Shown: positions 35,374-44,143, numbered from the stretch's first letter. The stretch is 64,000 bases of DNA from Pseudomonadota bacterium (GCA_020161615.1 JAIUPD010000001.1:372001-436000); one strand, 5' to 3'. Made by a program: numbers and translations. The notes: a model not told the origin generated them from the letters alone.

Positions 35374-35688
35374 ATGTTCTTCCTGATGGAATGCCTGCAC
35401 AACGACGGCGTGGCCGACGCCCGCGACCGCCTGCGCCCGGTGCATCGCGACTGGGTGAAATCGGGGGGCGACGGCCTCGCTTCGGTGCTGATCGGCTCGG
35501 CGCTCTGGGCCGATGATGGTACGGCCATCGGCCATTGGGGCATCCTGGAGGCCGACACGCCGGAACTGGCGCGCGCCTTCGCCCAGGGCGATCCCTTCGC
35601 CCGCGAGGGCGTGGTGCGCGAGGTCACGGTCACGCGGCTGGCCGACACCTTCATGGCCGACCGGGTGAGCCCCCGGATGACCCTCTAG
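35374..35688 (+). CDS. YciI family protein
   Basis: The 104-residue protein has the YciI ferredoxin-like fold, with VHRDWVKSG near residue 25 and DPFAREGVVREV near 75. Some members have a His-Asp pair and hydrolyse small chlorinated or lactone compounds (for example the muconolactone isomerase-like group), but most are uncharacterised. It follows the hydrolase by 4 bp and ends in a CTAG shared with the convergent LysR stop. Confidence 0.78.
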   Translation: MFFLMECLHNDGVADARDRLRPVHRDWVKSGGDGLASVLIGSALWADDGTAIGHWGILEADTPELARAFAQGDPFAREGVVREVTVTRLADTFMADRVSPRMTL

Positions 35689-36875
35689 ACCAGCCCGAGC
35701 GCCGCGATATGTCGCCTGAGACACGCCACGAAGACATCGACCGCCGCCGGGTTGGGCGTGTCGGCGCGGCGGGTCAGGCCGATGGGCACCCGGGGATCGG
35801 GCAAGGCGACATCGAGGCGTTTGAGATCGGGATTGAGGCGCGCCAGACGTTCGCGGTTGTAGCACAGCATCGCCACCGACCCGCTGCCCAGCGCCATCTG
35901 CTCGGCATTGGCGAAGGAGAAAATCTCGACCGACTGGGTTTGCGGCGGGCGGGGGGCCTCCAGAAAGAAGGCCTCGAAATAGCGCCGGACAGGGGTGCCG
36001 TGCGGGGCCACGCTCCAGTTCAGCGCGGCCAGCGCCTCCAGCGTCCGGGGGCAGTCATGACAGGGATGATCGCGGCGCGCGATCATCACATATTCCTCGT
36101 CATAGAGCCATTCCTCGGTCAGGCCGGGCGGCGCCGGATCGCGCAGCGTGCCCATGATGAGGTCGATCTCGCCCCGTTGGAGCGCGTCGACCAGCATGGA
36201 ATAGCCGCCCGGGACCGCGACCAGCCGCAGCCGCGGATGGTCGCGCGTCAGCTCGGCGAAGGCCTCGACCACCAGATTTTGCCCGGAGAACGGCAGCATC
36301 CCGACCGCGACGCGCCCGCCGAGGCCTGTGGTGCTGCTGTCCAGAAGCCCGGGGATGGCGGCCAGTTCCTGCGCCACCGCGTCCCAGAGGAACGCCAGAT
36401 CCCGCGCCACCGGCAGGGCCTGCAACCCGTCGCGGCGCCGGGCGAAGAGCGGCTGTCCGGCATAGCCCGCGACCTCGCCCAGGGCCTGGCTGACGGCGGG
36501 CTGCCGCATCCCCAGCGCCTGCGCCGCGGCCGAGGCGCTGCCGGCCCGGACGCAGGCCGAGACGGCGCGCAGATGCCGCCAGCGGGCCAGCACCGCCAGC
36601 CGCGCCGGGGGATGGGCGGCGTCGAAGGCCTCGATCCGGTTCAGCACCCGCTGGCATTGCCGCGCCACGACATCGCCCGCGGCGGTCGTGTCGGTCCCCG
36701 ACCAGCCGCGCTGAAAGAGCGTGACGCCCAGCCGCTCCTCGGCGGCGCGGACATGGCGCGAGAGGGCCGATTGGCTGAGGTTCAGCGTCTCGGCGGCCTC
36801 GGCCGTACGGCGGTGTTCGGCCAGCGCCCGGACGGCGCGGATCTCGGCCGCGGAAAGGGGCAGGGGCGGACTCAT
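35685..36875 (-). CDS. LysR-family regulator with two tandem N-terminal HTH domains
   Basis: The product of 396 residues is about 100 longer than a usual LysR protein. The extra length is a second helix-turn-helix: residues 8-60 (NLSQSALSRHVRAAEERLGV) and 100-150 (LGMRQPAVSQALGEVAGYAG) both fit the LysR HTH, joined by a helical linker. The effector domain covers about 170-390. It is divergent from the second O-demethylase gene and probably controls it. The frame extends upstream to 36920, but the 36875 start sits just before the first HTH. Start remains uncertain. Confidence 0.85.
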   Translation of the reverse strand: MSPPLPLSAAEIRAVRALAEHRRTAEAAETLNLSQSALSRHVRAAEERLGVTLFQRGWSGTDTTAAGDVVARQCQRVLNRIEAFDAAHPPARLAVLARWRHLRAVSACVRAGSASAAAQALGMRQPAVSQALGEVAGYAGQPLFARRRDGLQALPVARDLAFLWDAVAQELAAIPGLLDSSTTGLGGRVAVGMLPFSGQNLVVEAFAELTRDHPRLRLVAVPGGYSMLVDALQRGEIDLIMGTLRDPAPPGLTEEWLYDEEYVMIARRDHPCHDCPRTLEALAALNWSVAPHGTPVRRYFEAFFLEAPRPPQTQSVEIFSFANAEQMALGSGSVAMLCYNRERLARLNPDLKRLDVALPDPRVPIGLTRRADTPNPAAVDVFVACLRRHIAALGLV

Positions 36876-36979
36876 CACCCGGATATAAGCAAAGTGACGG
36901 GTGATATTCAAATCGAACATAAGCGGGCTGGCGCGCGCCCTGCTATGGACGGATCACAGGTTTCGCAAGGGAGGATTCC
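36876..36979. promoter_or_regulatory. Divergent promoter between the tandem-HTH LysR gene and the second O-demethylase
   Basis: The 104-bp gap is locally AT-rich at 36890-36920 (ATATAAGCAAAGTG, GATATTCAAATCG). A typical LysR site would lie here, but I cannot define a clear T-N11-A dyad by eye. Confidence 0.4.
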
Positions 36980-38356
36980 GTGACCGTCACATCGCTCACC
37001 GACAAGCTCAAGGCCGAGGGCAACCCGGCCCGCATGATGTACAACGCCCCGACCGGGCGCTACGCGTTTCCCATCGCCTCGGAATTCACCCATTGGGCCG
37101 AGGAACAGCGCGCCTGGCGCGAGGGCGTGGCGCTGATGGACCAGTCGTTCCACATGACCGACCTCTATGTGTCGGGGCCCGATACGATCAAGCTGCTGGA
37201 ACATCTCGCCGTCAACAGCTTCAAGGGCTTCGGCCGCAACAAGGCCAAGCAGATCGTCTGCTGCAACGAGGACGGCTACCTGATCGGCGATTGCATCGTC
37301 TTCGGGCTGGAGGATGATGCGGTCGACATCGTCGGCCGGCCGCCGGTGCCGAACTGGGTGCAGTTCCACGCCGAGACCGGCGATTGGGACGTGAAAATCG
37401 TCCGCGACCAGCGCAGCCTGGACGATCCCGACAAGCCGCGCCTGACCTACCGGTATGAGATCCAGGGACCGAAGGCGCTGGACCTCTTGAACTCGGTCAA
37501 CGAGGGCGGGCCGCTGATCACCAAGTTCTTCAACATGGGCGAGATCACCATCGCCGGTTGCGTCGCCCGCACCCTGTCTCACGGCATGGGCGGCTCGCAG
37601 GGGCTGGAGATCTTCGGCCCGGCGGCGGATGGCCCCAAGGTGAAGGCGGCGCTCCTGAAAGCCGGTGAGGCCTTCGGGCTGCGGCAGGTGGGATCCCGCG
37701 CCTATGCCTCGGCCGCGGCGGAATCGGGCTGGGTGCCCTCGCCCCTGCCGGCGATCTACACGGGAGAAGGCACGCGCGCCTATCGCGGCTGGTTGCCTGC
37801 GAACGGCTTCGAGGGGATGAGCACCATCGGCGGCAGCTTCGTCTCGGACCGGGTCGAGGATTACTATTTCACCCCCTGGGATCTGGATTACGGCCGGGTG
37901 GTGAAATTCGACCACGAGTTCATCGGCCGCAAGGCGCTGGAAGCCATGGCGCCGGGGCCGCACCGGCAGAAGGTGACGCTGGTCTGGAACCCCGACGATG
38001 TGGCCGAGCTGTTCCGCGGTCTGCAAGATGCCGAGGGGCTGGCGCCCAAGATCATGGAAATGCCCGCGGCGCATTACGCGGCCCATCCCTATGACCGGGT
38101 GGAAAAGGACGGCGCCCTGGTCGGCGTCTCGATCACGCCGATCTATTCGGCCAATGAACGCGCCTTCCTGTCGCTGGCCATTGTCGCGCCCGAACAGGCG
38201 GTGACCGGGACCGAATTGTCCGTGGTCTGGGGCGAACCCGATGGCGGCAGCCGCAAGCCGGCGGTGGAACGCCACCGGCAGGTGACCCTGCGCGCCACGG
38301 TCCACCCCTGGCCCATTCACGAGGCCTCGCGCCTCACCTACCGAAACCAGAGCTGA
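36980..38356 (+). CDS. Second LigM/DesA-type aryl O-demethylase
   Basis: The 458-residue GcvT-fold protein is a clear paralog of the enzyme at 30.3 kb. It aligns through QSFHM (His58), VGRPPVPNW, the GSRAYASAAAESGWVPSPLP region and the C-terminal barrel. The first active-site tyrosine is kept (Tyr28) but the second is Phe30 where LigM has Tyr31, which points to a changed substrate, for example syringate as in DesA. GTG start after AAGGGAGG. It is followed 11 bp later by metF. Confidence 0.83.
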   Translation: MTVTSLTDKLKAEGNPARMMYNAPTGRYAFPIASEFTHWAEEQRAWREGVALMDQSFHMTDLYVSGPDTIKLLEHLAVNSFKGFGRNKAKQIVCCNEDGYLIGDCIVFGLEDDAVDIVGRPPVPNWVQFHAETGDWDVKIVRDQRSLDDPDKPRLTYRYEIQGPKALDLLNSVNEGGPLITKFFNMGEITIAGCVARTLSHGMGGSQGLEIFGPAADGPKVKAALLKAGEAFGLRQVGSRAYASAAAESGWVPSPLPAIYTGEGTRAYRGWLPANGFEGMSTIGGSFVSDRVEDYYFTPWDLDYGRVVKFDHEFIGRKALEAMAPGPHRQKVTLVWNPDDVAELFRGLQDAEGLAPKIMEMPAAHYAAHPYDRVEKDGALVGVSITPIYSANERAFLSLAIVAPEQAVTGTELSVVWGEPDGGSRKPAVERHRQVTLRATVHPWPIHEASRLTYRNQS

Positions 38357-38367
38357 GGAGATCTGAG

Positions 38368-39261
38368 ATGGCCCTGTTCAACCTGCGCCCCACCAAGGGG
38401 ACTGCACCCAAGTCCGACGCGCTGGCCGCGCTTCTGGACGGGGCCTCCATCGAGGTGATGCCCCGCACCGCCGCCAAGATCGACAGCTTCGCCGAGATCC
38501 TGCCGGCGGGGACCCGGGTCTATGTCGCGCATATCGAGGGCACGCCCATCGACGAGATGGTGGCCACGGTGAAGCGGCTGACGGATGAGGGCTTTGCGGC
38601 CATGCCGCATGTCCCCGGCCGGATCATCGACAGCCGCGCCACGCTGGAAACCTGGCTGAAGCGCTACCGCGAGGAAGCGGGCGCCGAGCAGGCGCTGGTG
38701 CTGGCGGGCGGCGTGCCGACGGTGGCGGGCCCGTTCACCTCGGCCATCGACCTTCTGAAGACCGGGCTCTTCGACCAGCTCGGCTTCAAGCGGCTCCATG
38801 TCGCGGGGCATCCCGAGGGCAACAAGGACATCGACCCCGCGGGCGGGACGAAAGTGGTGGACGAGGCACTGATGTGGAAGCAGGGCTTTTCGCAGCAGAC
38901 CGACGCCGAGATGGCGATCGCCACCCAGTTCGCCTTCGAATCGGGGCCGATCATCGCCTGGGCCGAGCGGCTGGCGGCGATGGGCATCACCCTGCCGATC
39001 CATCTGGGCGTGGCGGGGCCGACCAAGCTGCAGACGCTGATCAAATTCGCCATCGCCTGCGGGGTGGGGCCGTCCTTGAGCGTGCTGCAGAAGCGCGCCA
39101 TGGATCTGACCAAGCTGCTGGTGCCCTTCGAGCCGACCGACCTGCTGACCGAGATCGCCGCCTATCGCGCGACGAACCCCGACAGCCTGCTGCAAAAGGT
39201 GCATCTGTTCCCGCTGGGCGGGATCAAGACCTCGGCCGAGTGGCTGGGCGAGCATCGCTGA
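38368..39261 (+). CDS. metF: Methylenetetrahydrofolate reductase family protein
   Basis: The 297-residue protein has the MetF TIM barrel, with YVAHIEGTPIDEM near residue 50 and the FAD/folate region VAGHPEGNKDIDP near 148. In Sphingobium SYK-6 a MetF next to ligM oxidises the 5-methyl-THF made by O-demethylation back to 5,10-methylene-THF. Cotranscription with the second O-demethylase supports that catabolic role over methionine synthesis. The sequence is somewhat divergent from housekeeping MetF. GAGGAG precedes the start. Confidence 0.85.
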   Translation: MALFNLRPTKGTAPKSDALAALLDGASIEVMPRTAAKIDSFAEILPAGTRVYVAHIEGTPIDEMVATVKRLTDEGFAAMPHVPGRIIDSRATLETWLKRYREEAGAEQALVLAGGVPTVAGPFTSAIDLLKTGLFDQLGFKRLHVAGHPEGNKDIDPAGGTKVVDEALMWKQGFSQQTDAEMAIATQFAFESGPIIAWAERLAAMGITLPIHLGVAGPTKLQTLIKFAIACGVGPSLSVLQKRAMDLTKLLVPFEPTDLLTEIAAYRATNPDSLLQKVHLFPLGGIKTSAEWLGEHR

Positions 39262-39264
39262 AAG

Positions 39265-39345
39265 CGGCGGGGGGGCGGCCCCCCGCACCCCCCGGCAAAG
39301 GGGGGCACGCCCCCCTTTGCAAACCCCGTGAGTATTTTCAGCAAG
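39265..39345 (+). repeat. Intergenic hairpin repeat, copy 6
   Basis: A GC-rich block is followed by a perfect 12-bp hairpin GCAAAGGGGGGC/GCCCCCCTTTGC with loop AC (39295-39320), then AAACCCCGTGAGTATTTTCA. It fills the gap between metF and the convergent isomerase gene and slightly overlaps the latter's end. Confidence 0.75.
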
Positions 39346-40081
39346 ATGATAGGCGGGGGAGCCAGTCGAGGGATGCCTCGGTGGGGCCGTTCGGGCGGTA
39401 CTCGGCGCCGATGAAGCCGGGCCAGTCGAGGTCCGGCAGGAGGCGCGCGTAATCGACGCTGCCCTGGTCGGGCGGGCCTCGATCCGGGACGGCAGCGAAT
39501 TGCACATGGCCGATCAGGGCCCGGTGGGCGCGGAAGGTGGCGGCGATGTCGCCCTCGGTCCGGCCGACATGGTAACAGTCGAACATCTGTTTCAGGTTGG
39601 GGCGGTTCAGGGCCTGCACGGTTGCCGCCGCCTGCGCTTGGGTGGCGAGGTGGTAGTCCGGCACGTCCTGGGCGTTGAGCGCCTCGATTAGGAGGGTGAC
39701 GCCCGGGGGCGCCCGGTCGCAGGCGTAAGCGAGATTGGCGCGGAAGGTGGCCTCGTCGCCGTGCTTGCCCGCCATGACATGCACCGCCCCGGTGCCGGTG
39801 GCGGCGGCATAGGCCAGCGCCTGGTCGATGGCGGCGCGGGCCTCGGCCTCGCGGCCCTTCAGCGCGGCGAGGCCAAACTCGCCGGGCGCGCCCGGGCGGG
39901 TATTGAGGCTGACCATCGGCAGGCCGGTTTCGGTCAGCGCCCGCGCCACTTCGGCGGCGGGGACCGCATAAGGGAAATGACATTCGACCGCCGCGAAGCC
40001 TGCCGCCTTGGCGGCGCGGATAGCGTCGGGCAGGGGGCGGTCGGCCCAGAGGAAGCCGAGATTGGCCGAAAACCGCCTCAC
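39338..40081 (-). CDS. Hydroxypyruvate isomerase-like TIM-barrel protein
   Basis: The 247-residue protein matches the Hyi/OtnI xylose-isomerase-like barrel, with LIEALNAQDVPDYHL near residue 132, DCYHVGRTEGD near 167 and GAEYRP near 227. Conserved Glu, Asp, His and Glu metal residues are present. Hyi interconverts hydroxypyruvate and tartronate semialdehyde; OtnI acts on 2-oxo-tetronate, so the substrate is uncertain. The GTG start overlaps the DUF1513 stop (GTGA), placing it at the end of the iron operon, which is odd for a sugar-acid enzyme. Confidence 0.8.
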   Translation of the reverse strand: MRRFSANLGFLWADRPLPDAIRAAKAAGFAAVECHFPYAVPAAEVARALTETGLPMVSLNTRPGAPGEFGLAALKGREAEARAAIDQALAYAAATGTGAVHVMAGKHGDEATFRANLAYACDRAPPGVTLLIEALNAQDVPDYHLATQAQAAATVQALNRPNLKQMFDCYHVGRTEGDIAATFRAHRALIGHVQFAAVPDRGPPDQGSVDYARLLPDLDWPGFIGAEYRPNGPTEASLDWLPRLSSC

Positions 40082-41139
40082 AGCGTCACGACATGGTTGT
40101 CCCAGGCGCGGGGCCGCAGGCCGAGGGGGCGGGCGATCCCGCCCTCGACCCGGAGGATGCCGCCGCCGCCATCCGTCGTCAGGAACCCGCCCTCGCAGGG
40201 GGCGAGGCCGCAGACATCGGCGCGGGTCGTGACGCCGAGGAAGGCGCCCGTCAGCGAGAAACGGTGCATCCGGCCGCCGCGGGGCGAGGTGATGGCGACC
40301 TCATGCCCCGAGATGGCGACCGATCCCGCGTAACCCTGCATCAGCGTTTGCTCGGGGCCGGGGGCCTCGGCCAGGAGGGGCGCGGCGCCCCGGCGGTGGA
40401 GGCCGAGGAGGGGGACGCTCAGGGCCGCATCACCCTCCCATTGCATGGCGAAGGCGAGCGTGTCGCCTTCATGGGCGAGATGCCGGATCGAGTTGAAGCG
40501 CAGGGCCTCGGGCAGGGCGACCCTCTCGGTGATCCTGTCGTCTTCGACATAGGCGAGCGAGGGCGCCATCGTCGGCAGGTTCAGCTTGGTCCGGTCAGTG
40601 GGATCGGTGGCGATGCCGCCATTGGCGACGACGAAGACATCGCCGCCCGAGGCGTTTGGCGACAGGCGGAGGACCTCATGCGGGCCGATGCCGCCGGTCT
40701 CGATCTGGCCGATCCGGCGATAGTCGCTATCCCAGAGGCCCAGGAAGCCCTGGCTGTCGGCGGCGCGCTGCTCGACGGTGTAAAGGCGCGTGCCGTCCGC
40801 GGCAAAGGCGCCGTGGCCGTTGAACTGCATCCCCACGGGCGGGGTGAGCCGCCTGAGCAAAGCGCCGGAGCCACAATCGAGGACCAGCGCCCAGGTGCCG
40901 GGGCGGCGGGCGAAGACCACGGCCTCGGGCCGGGCCGGGTGTGCCGCGCCAGCGTGCCCCCGGGCCGGCAGCGGCAGGCGGAAGGTGTCGGCCCCCTCTG
41001 CGCCGAGGCCGAAAAGCGCGTGGCCGCCGTCCGCCTCGCGCGCGCAGGCCAGCCATAACGGGTTGCCCGCGTCGGCCCAGGAGGGCAGCGGCGCGGCGAG
41101 TGCGGCGAGACCCGCGAGGAAGGCGCGGCGCGACCCCAT
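40078..41139 (-). CDS. DUF1513 periplasmic beta-propeller protein with Tat signal
   Basis: The 353-residue protein starts with a twin-arginine signal (SRRAFLAGLAALAAP), so it is exported folded. The rest matches DUF1513 (FNGHGAFAADGTRLYTVEQ, GPHEVLRLSP, RPRAWDNHVV), a probable beta-propeller. In Rhodobacterales the family co-occurs with imelysin and DUF1111 proteins in iron-related operons. Its function is unknown. It starts 1 bp after the second imelysin stop. Confidence 0.85.
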   Translation of the reverse strand: MGSRRAFLAGLAALAAPLPSWADAGNPLWLACAREADGGHALFGLGAEGADTFRLPLPARGHAGAAHPARPEAVVFARRPGTWALVLDCGSGALLRRLTPPVGMQFNGHGAFAADGTRLYTVEQRAADSQGFLGLWDSDYRRIGQIETGGIGPHEVLRLSPNASGGDVFVVANGGIATDPTDRTKLNLPTMAPSLAYVEDDRITERVALPEALRFNSIRHLAHEGDTLAFAMQWEGDAALSVPLLGLHRRGAAPLLAEAPGPEQTLMQGYAGSVAISGHEVAITSPRGGRMHRFSLTGAFLGVTTRADVCGLAPCEGGFLTTDGGGGILRVEGGIARPLGLRPRAWDNHVVTL

Positions 41140-41140
41140 G

Positions 41141-42142
41141 TCAGTCCCCGTCCAGGGAGTTGAAGCCCGGGGCGATGCCCATCGAGGCGCCGATCTCGGT
41201 GACCAGCACCTCGCCGATGGTGCGCACCCGGCCTTGCAGCGATTCCAGATGCAGGCGGTTCTGCGGATCGGTCACGTCCTGAAAGGCGGGGTCGGCGACG
41301 GCGAGCGAGAAATAGGCGGCGGCGTCGAAGGCGCTGTCCACCGCATCGATCGGGTGACCGGCCAGGGCGATGGCCATGGCATGCAACGAGTCGAGCGAGA
41401 GGGTCAGGTTGCGCAGGCTGCGGCCGGAGCGCCAGTTTTCGGCCCGTCGCGGGCGGGGGCGGTCCTCGGTCCCCATGGGCTGGCCGAGGCGCTGGTCGGC
41501 GTTGAACTCGATCCCGCCGTGCAGCGCGGTGAAAAGCGCGCGCTCGGCTTCGGCCGTGGACAGGAAGGTGGCGTTGCCGGGCTCGCCCGCTGTTCGCAGC
41601 TCGGGCGCGAATTTCTCGCGCCAGGCCGTGTCCAGCGCGGCCGCCTGGGTGGCGAGGTCATGGGCCATGACCGAGACCAGGGTGCAGGAATAGCTGTCGG
41701 GCTCGTAATCGTTGAAATCGGGATCGTAGAGCAGGGTCTCCAGCGCGTAGAGCCCGCGCGCGGCGGCCGATACCTGGGGAAACTCGTCTATATGGACCCC
41801 CATCGGGTCGCGCGCGGCGATCATCCGGGCGAGCGTCCGGCGCCCGGCGCTGCGCGTATCGGGCCAGAAGGCGATGGTCAGCGCCGCCTGTTCCCCGGGG
41901 CCGAGCCGCAGATGGCCGATGCGGACCCAGGCATCCATGGCGGTGTTCCAGAGGGGCGCCAGGTCCCGGGGCTGGCAGAAGTCGATGGCCAGATCGTCCA
42001 GCGCCTGCGTCGCCTCGGCAAAGGCGGCGGTGCCGGGCAGGATGTGGTCGTCCAGCACCGCATCGACACCGGCCCGCGCCGGCGCGGCGAGCAGGGCCAG
42101 GGCCAGGGCGACAGGGGCCAGGACGGCGGGGGCAAGGCGCAT
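41141..42142 (-). CDS. Imelysin family protein (second, divergent)
   Basis: The 333-residue protein has a signal peptide (ALALLAAPARAG) and the helical imelysin/M75 fold. The motif GxHxxE of canonical iron-regulated imelysins is GLYALE here, so the histidine is replaced by tyrosine. It starts within the DUF1111 stop codon (TGATG) and is followed directly by DUF1513. It is probably a periplasmic or lipid-facing partner in iron uptake, with altered or lost metal binding. Confidence 0.83.
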   Translation of the reverse strand: MRLAPAVLAPVALALALLAAPARAGVDAVLDDHILPGTAAFAEATQALDDLAIDFCQPRDLAPLWNTAMDAWVRIGHLRLGPGEQAALTIAFWPDTRSAGRRTLARMIAARDPMGVHIDEFPQVSAAARGLYALETLLYDPDFNDYEPDSYSCTLVSVMAHDLATQAAALDTAWREKFAPELRTAGEPGNATFLSTAEAERALFTALHGGIEFNADQRLGQPMGTEDRPRPRRAENWRSGRSLRNLTLSLDSLHAMAIALAGHPIDAVDSAFDAAAYFSLAVADPAFQDVTDPQNRLHLESLQGRVRTIGEVLVTEIGASMGIAPGFNSLDGD

Positions 42143-43671
42143 CAGAGGGACTCCAGAAAGCGCAACAGCGCGGCGCGGTCGTCGGGGGCCAGCGCGACGA
42201 TCTCGTCGCGCGCGGCCTGGGCCTCGCCCCCGTGCCAGAGGATCGCCTCGAGCAGGCTGCGGGCGCGGCCATCGTGCAGGAACTGGGTATGGCCGCTGAC
42301 CTGCCCGGTCAAGCCGATGCCCCAGAGCGGCGGCGTGCGCCATTCCCGGCCGCTGGCGCGTCCCTCGGGCCGGTTATCGGCCAGGTCCTCGCCCATGTCG
42401 TGCAGCAAGAGGTCCGTGTAGGGCCAGATCAGCTGAAACGAGCGTTCGGGCGCATCGGGCAGGGTGGCGGTGACGAAGGCCGGGCGGTGGCAGGCAGCGC
42501 AGCCCGTCTCGTGAAAGATGGTGCGGCCGCGCAGGACCTCGGCATCCTCGACCCCGCGGCGGGCCGGGACGCCCAGCATGGCACTGTAGAAGGTCACGAG
42601 GTCGAGCACCGCGTCACTCACCTCAAGTCCGCCCTGTTCGGGGTCGGCGCCATCGGGGGCGGTGCGGCACTCGGCCTGCGCCTCGGTGCAATCGCCCCAA
42701 CCCTCGCGGTGCAGCGCCGAGGAAAGCCCCAGATCGCGGTGAAAGGCCGAGGCGACCTGCGCGCGCAGCGTGGGCATCCCCGCCTTGTGGCCGAAGCGGC
42801 CCAGCATCGGTGCGTCGTGGTCGGCCGACCAGACAACCGAGGCGCGGCCCGAAATGCCGTCGCCATCCGCATCCTCGGGATCGGCCAGGGCCAGGATCTC
42901 GGCCTCGGGAATCGCCTCCAGCAGGCCCAGGCCGATGAGCGGCGGCGCCACCCGGGGGCTGAGCATCGCCCCGGCGGCGAGGGGGCCGGACGCCGGATCG
43001 GCGACGGACCAGAGGGGGCGGCGCAGGCTTGCCGTCTCGCCGCCCGACAGATCGACCGGGATCTCTTCCCAGGTGACGACCACCCGACCCTCGGCGCGGT
43101 GGCCGGGCAGGGCGTGGTCCTGAAGCTGGGCGCCATAGACGGGATCGGGCAGGGTGGCGATCCAGTCGGCGATGCCCTCGGGGCCCGGGGTCCCCTCCGG
43201 CGCGGGGACCGAGAGGTGCAGCACCAGGCCCGAGGGCTCGTCGCTGCCATCGGGCACCTGGCCGCGGCCGTCCTGCCGGTGGCAGAGCGCGCAGGCCCGG
43301 GCGTTGAACAAGGGCCCCAGCCCGTCCGAGGCGATGGTCGAGGAGGGGGCCGAGACCCAAGGCCGCTGAAACAGCGCTTCGCCCAGCACGAAATCCATGC
43401 GCTGTTCGGGCGTCAGATTGGCGGCGGGTTGGGAAAAGGCGTCGGCGCCGGCCCGCGCGCGGACCGTTCCGGCACCGCCCGAGCGCAACTCGAAGCGCTG
43501 CGCCTGGGTCGGGTCCTGGGGCGGGGCCGTGACCAGCGCCGCCCGCCGTGCCTCGCGCGGGGCATGCGGCGGGACGCCGAGATGCAGGTCGGGCAGGTCT
43601 TGCGCGGCGGAACCGACGGGGAGGGCGGCCGCGAGCAACGCCGCGGCCGCAAGGGCCTTACTCGGCCGCAT
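42142..43671 (-). CDS. Di-heme c-type cytochrome, DUF1111 'thiol oxidoreductase' family
   Basis: The 509-residue protein has a signal peptide and two heme c motifs: CALCH near residue 125 and CAACH near 395. Between them are DUF1111 motifs ([31 protein letters not shown]). The family resembles bacterial di-heme peroxidases and is linked to periplasmic iron handling when next to imelysin genes. The ATG at 43671 overlaps the bfr end by 14 bp. A ferroxidase or redox role for iron uptake is inferred. Confidence 0.88.
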   Translation of the reverse strand: MRPSKALAAAALLAAALPVGSAAQDLPDLHLGVPPHAPREARRAALVTAPPQDPTQAQRFELRSGGAGTVRARAGADAFSQPAANLTPEQRMDFVLGEALFQRPWVSAPSSTIASDGLGPLFNARACALCHRQDGRGQVPDGSDEPSGLVLHLSVPAPEGTPGPEGIADWIATLPDPVYGAQLQDHALPGHRAEGRVVVTWEEIPVDLSGGETASLRRPLWSVADPASGPLAAGAMLSPRVAPPLIGLGLLEAIPEAEILALADPEDADGDGISGRASVVWSADHDAPMLGRFGHKAGMPTLRAQVASAFHRDLGLSSALHREGWGDCTEAQAECRTAPDGADPEQGGLEVSDAVLDLVTFYSAMLGVPARRGVEDAEVLRGRTIFHETGCAACHRPAFVTATLPDAPERSFQLIWPYTDLLLHDMGEDLADNRPEGRASGREWRTPPLWGIGLTGQVSGHTQFLHDGRARSLLEAILWHGGEAQAARDEIVALAPDDRAALLRFLESL

Positions 43672-44143
43672 CCATCGAGGCGGCGTTGAGCAGCGCATAG
43701 CGTTCTTCCCCGAGCCGGTCGTGCAGGGCGATCTGCGTCTCGAGAAAGTCGATATGGCCTTCCTCGTCCGCCAGCAGCTCCTGGAACAGGTCCATCGACA
43801 CGAAGTCATTGACCGACTGGCAATAGGCGCGGGCCTCGCGGTAGAGCGCGGCGGCCTCTTCCTCGGCGGCGAGATCGGCCTTCAGCGTCTCGATCGGCGA
43901 TTCGCCGATGCGGAGCGAATCGAGCTTCTGCAGGTTCGGGTGACCGCCGAGGAAGATGATCCGGGCGATCAGCTTGTCGGCATGCTGCATCTCTTCGATG
44001 CTTTCCTCGCGGCTTTTCTTGGCCATCTTGGCCAGGCCCCAGTCTTCCTGAAGGCGGAAATGCAGCCAGTACTGGCTGACCGCCGTCAGTTCCGAGCGCA
44101 GCGCGCGGTTCAGATACTCGATGACCTTCGCGTCACCCTTCAT
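43658..44143 (-). CDS. bfr: Bacterioferritin
   Basis: The iron-storage ferritin subunit of 161 residues has the four-helix fold, the ferroxidase residues (Glu18, Glu51 and His54 by count) and the heme-ligating Met52 in EEMQHADKL. It stores ferric iron in 24-mers in the cytoplasm. Its start shares bases with the bfd stop (TGATG), and its end overlaps the DUF1111 start, so it sits in the middle of a coupled iron operon. Confidence 0.95.
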   Translation of the reverse strand: MKGDAKVIEYLNRALRSELTAVSQYWLHFRLQEDWGLAKMAKKSREESIEEMQHADKLIARIIFLGGHPNLQKLDSLRIGESPIETLKADLAAEEEAAALYREARAYCQSVNDFVSMDLFQELLADEEGHIDFLETQIALHDRLGEERYALLNAASMDAAE

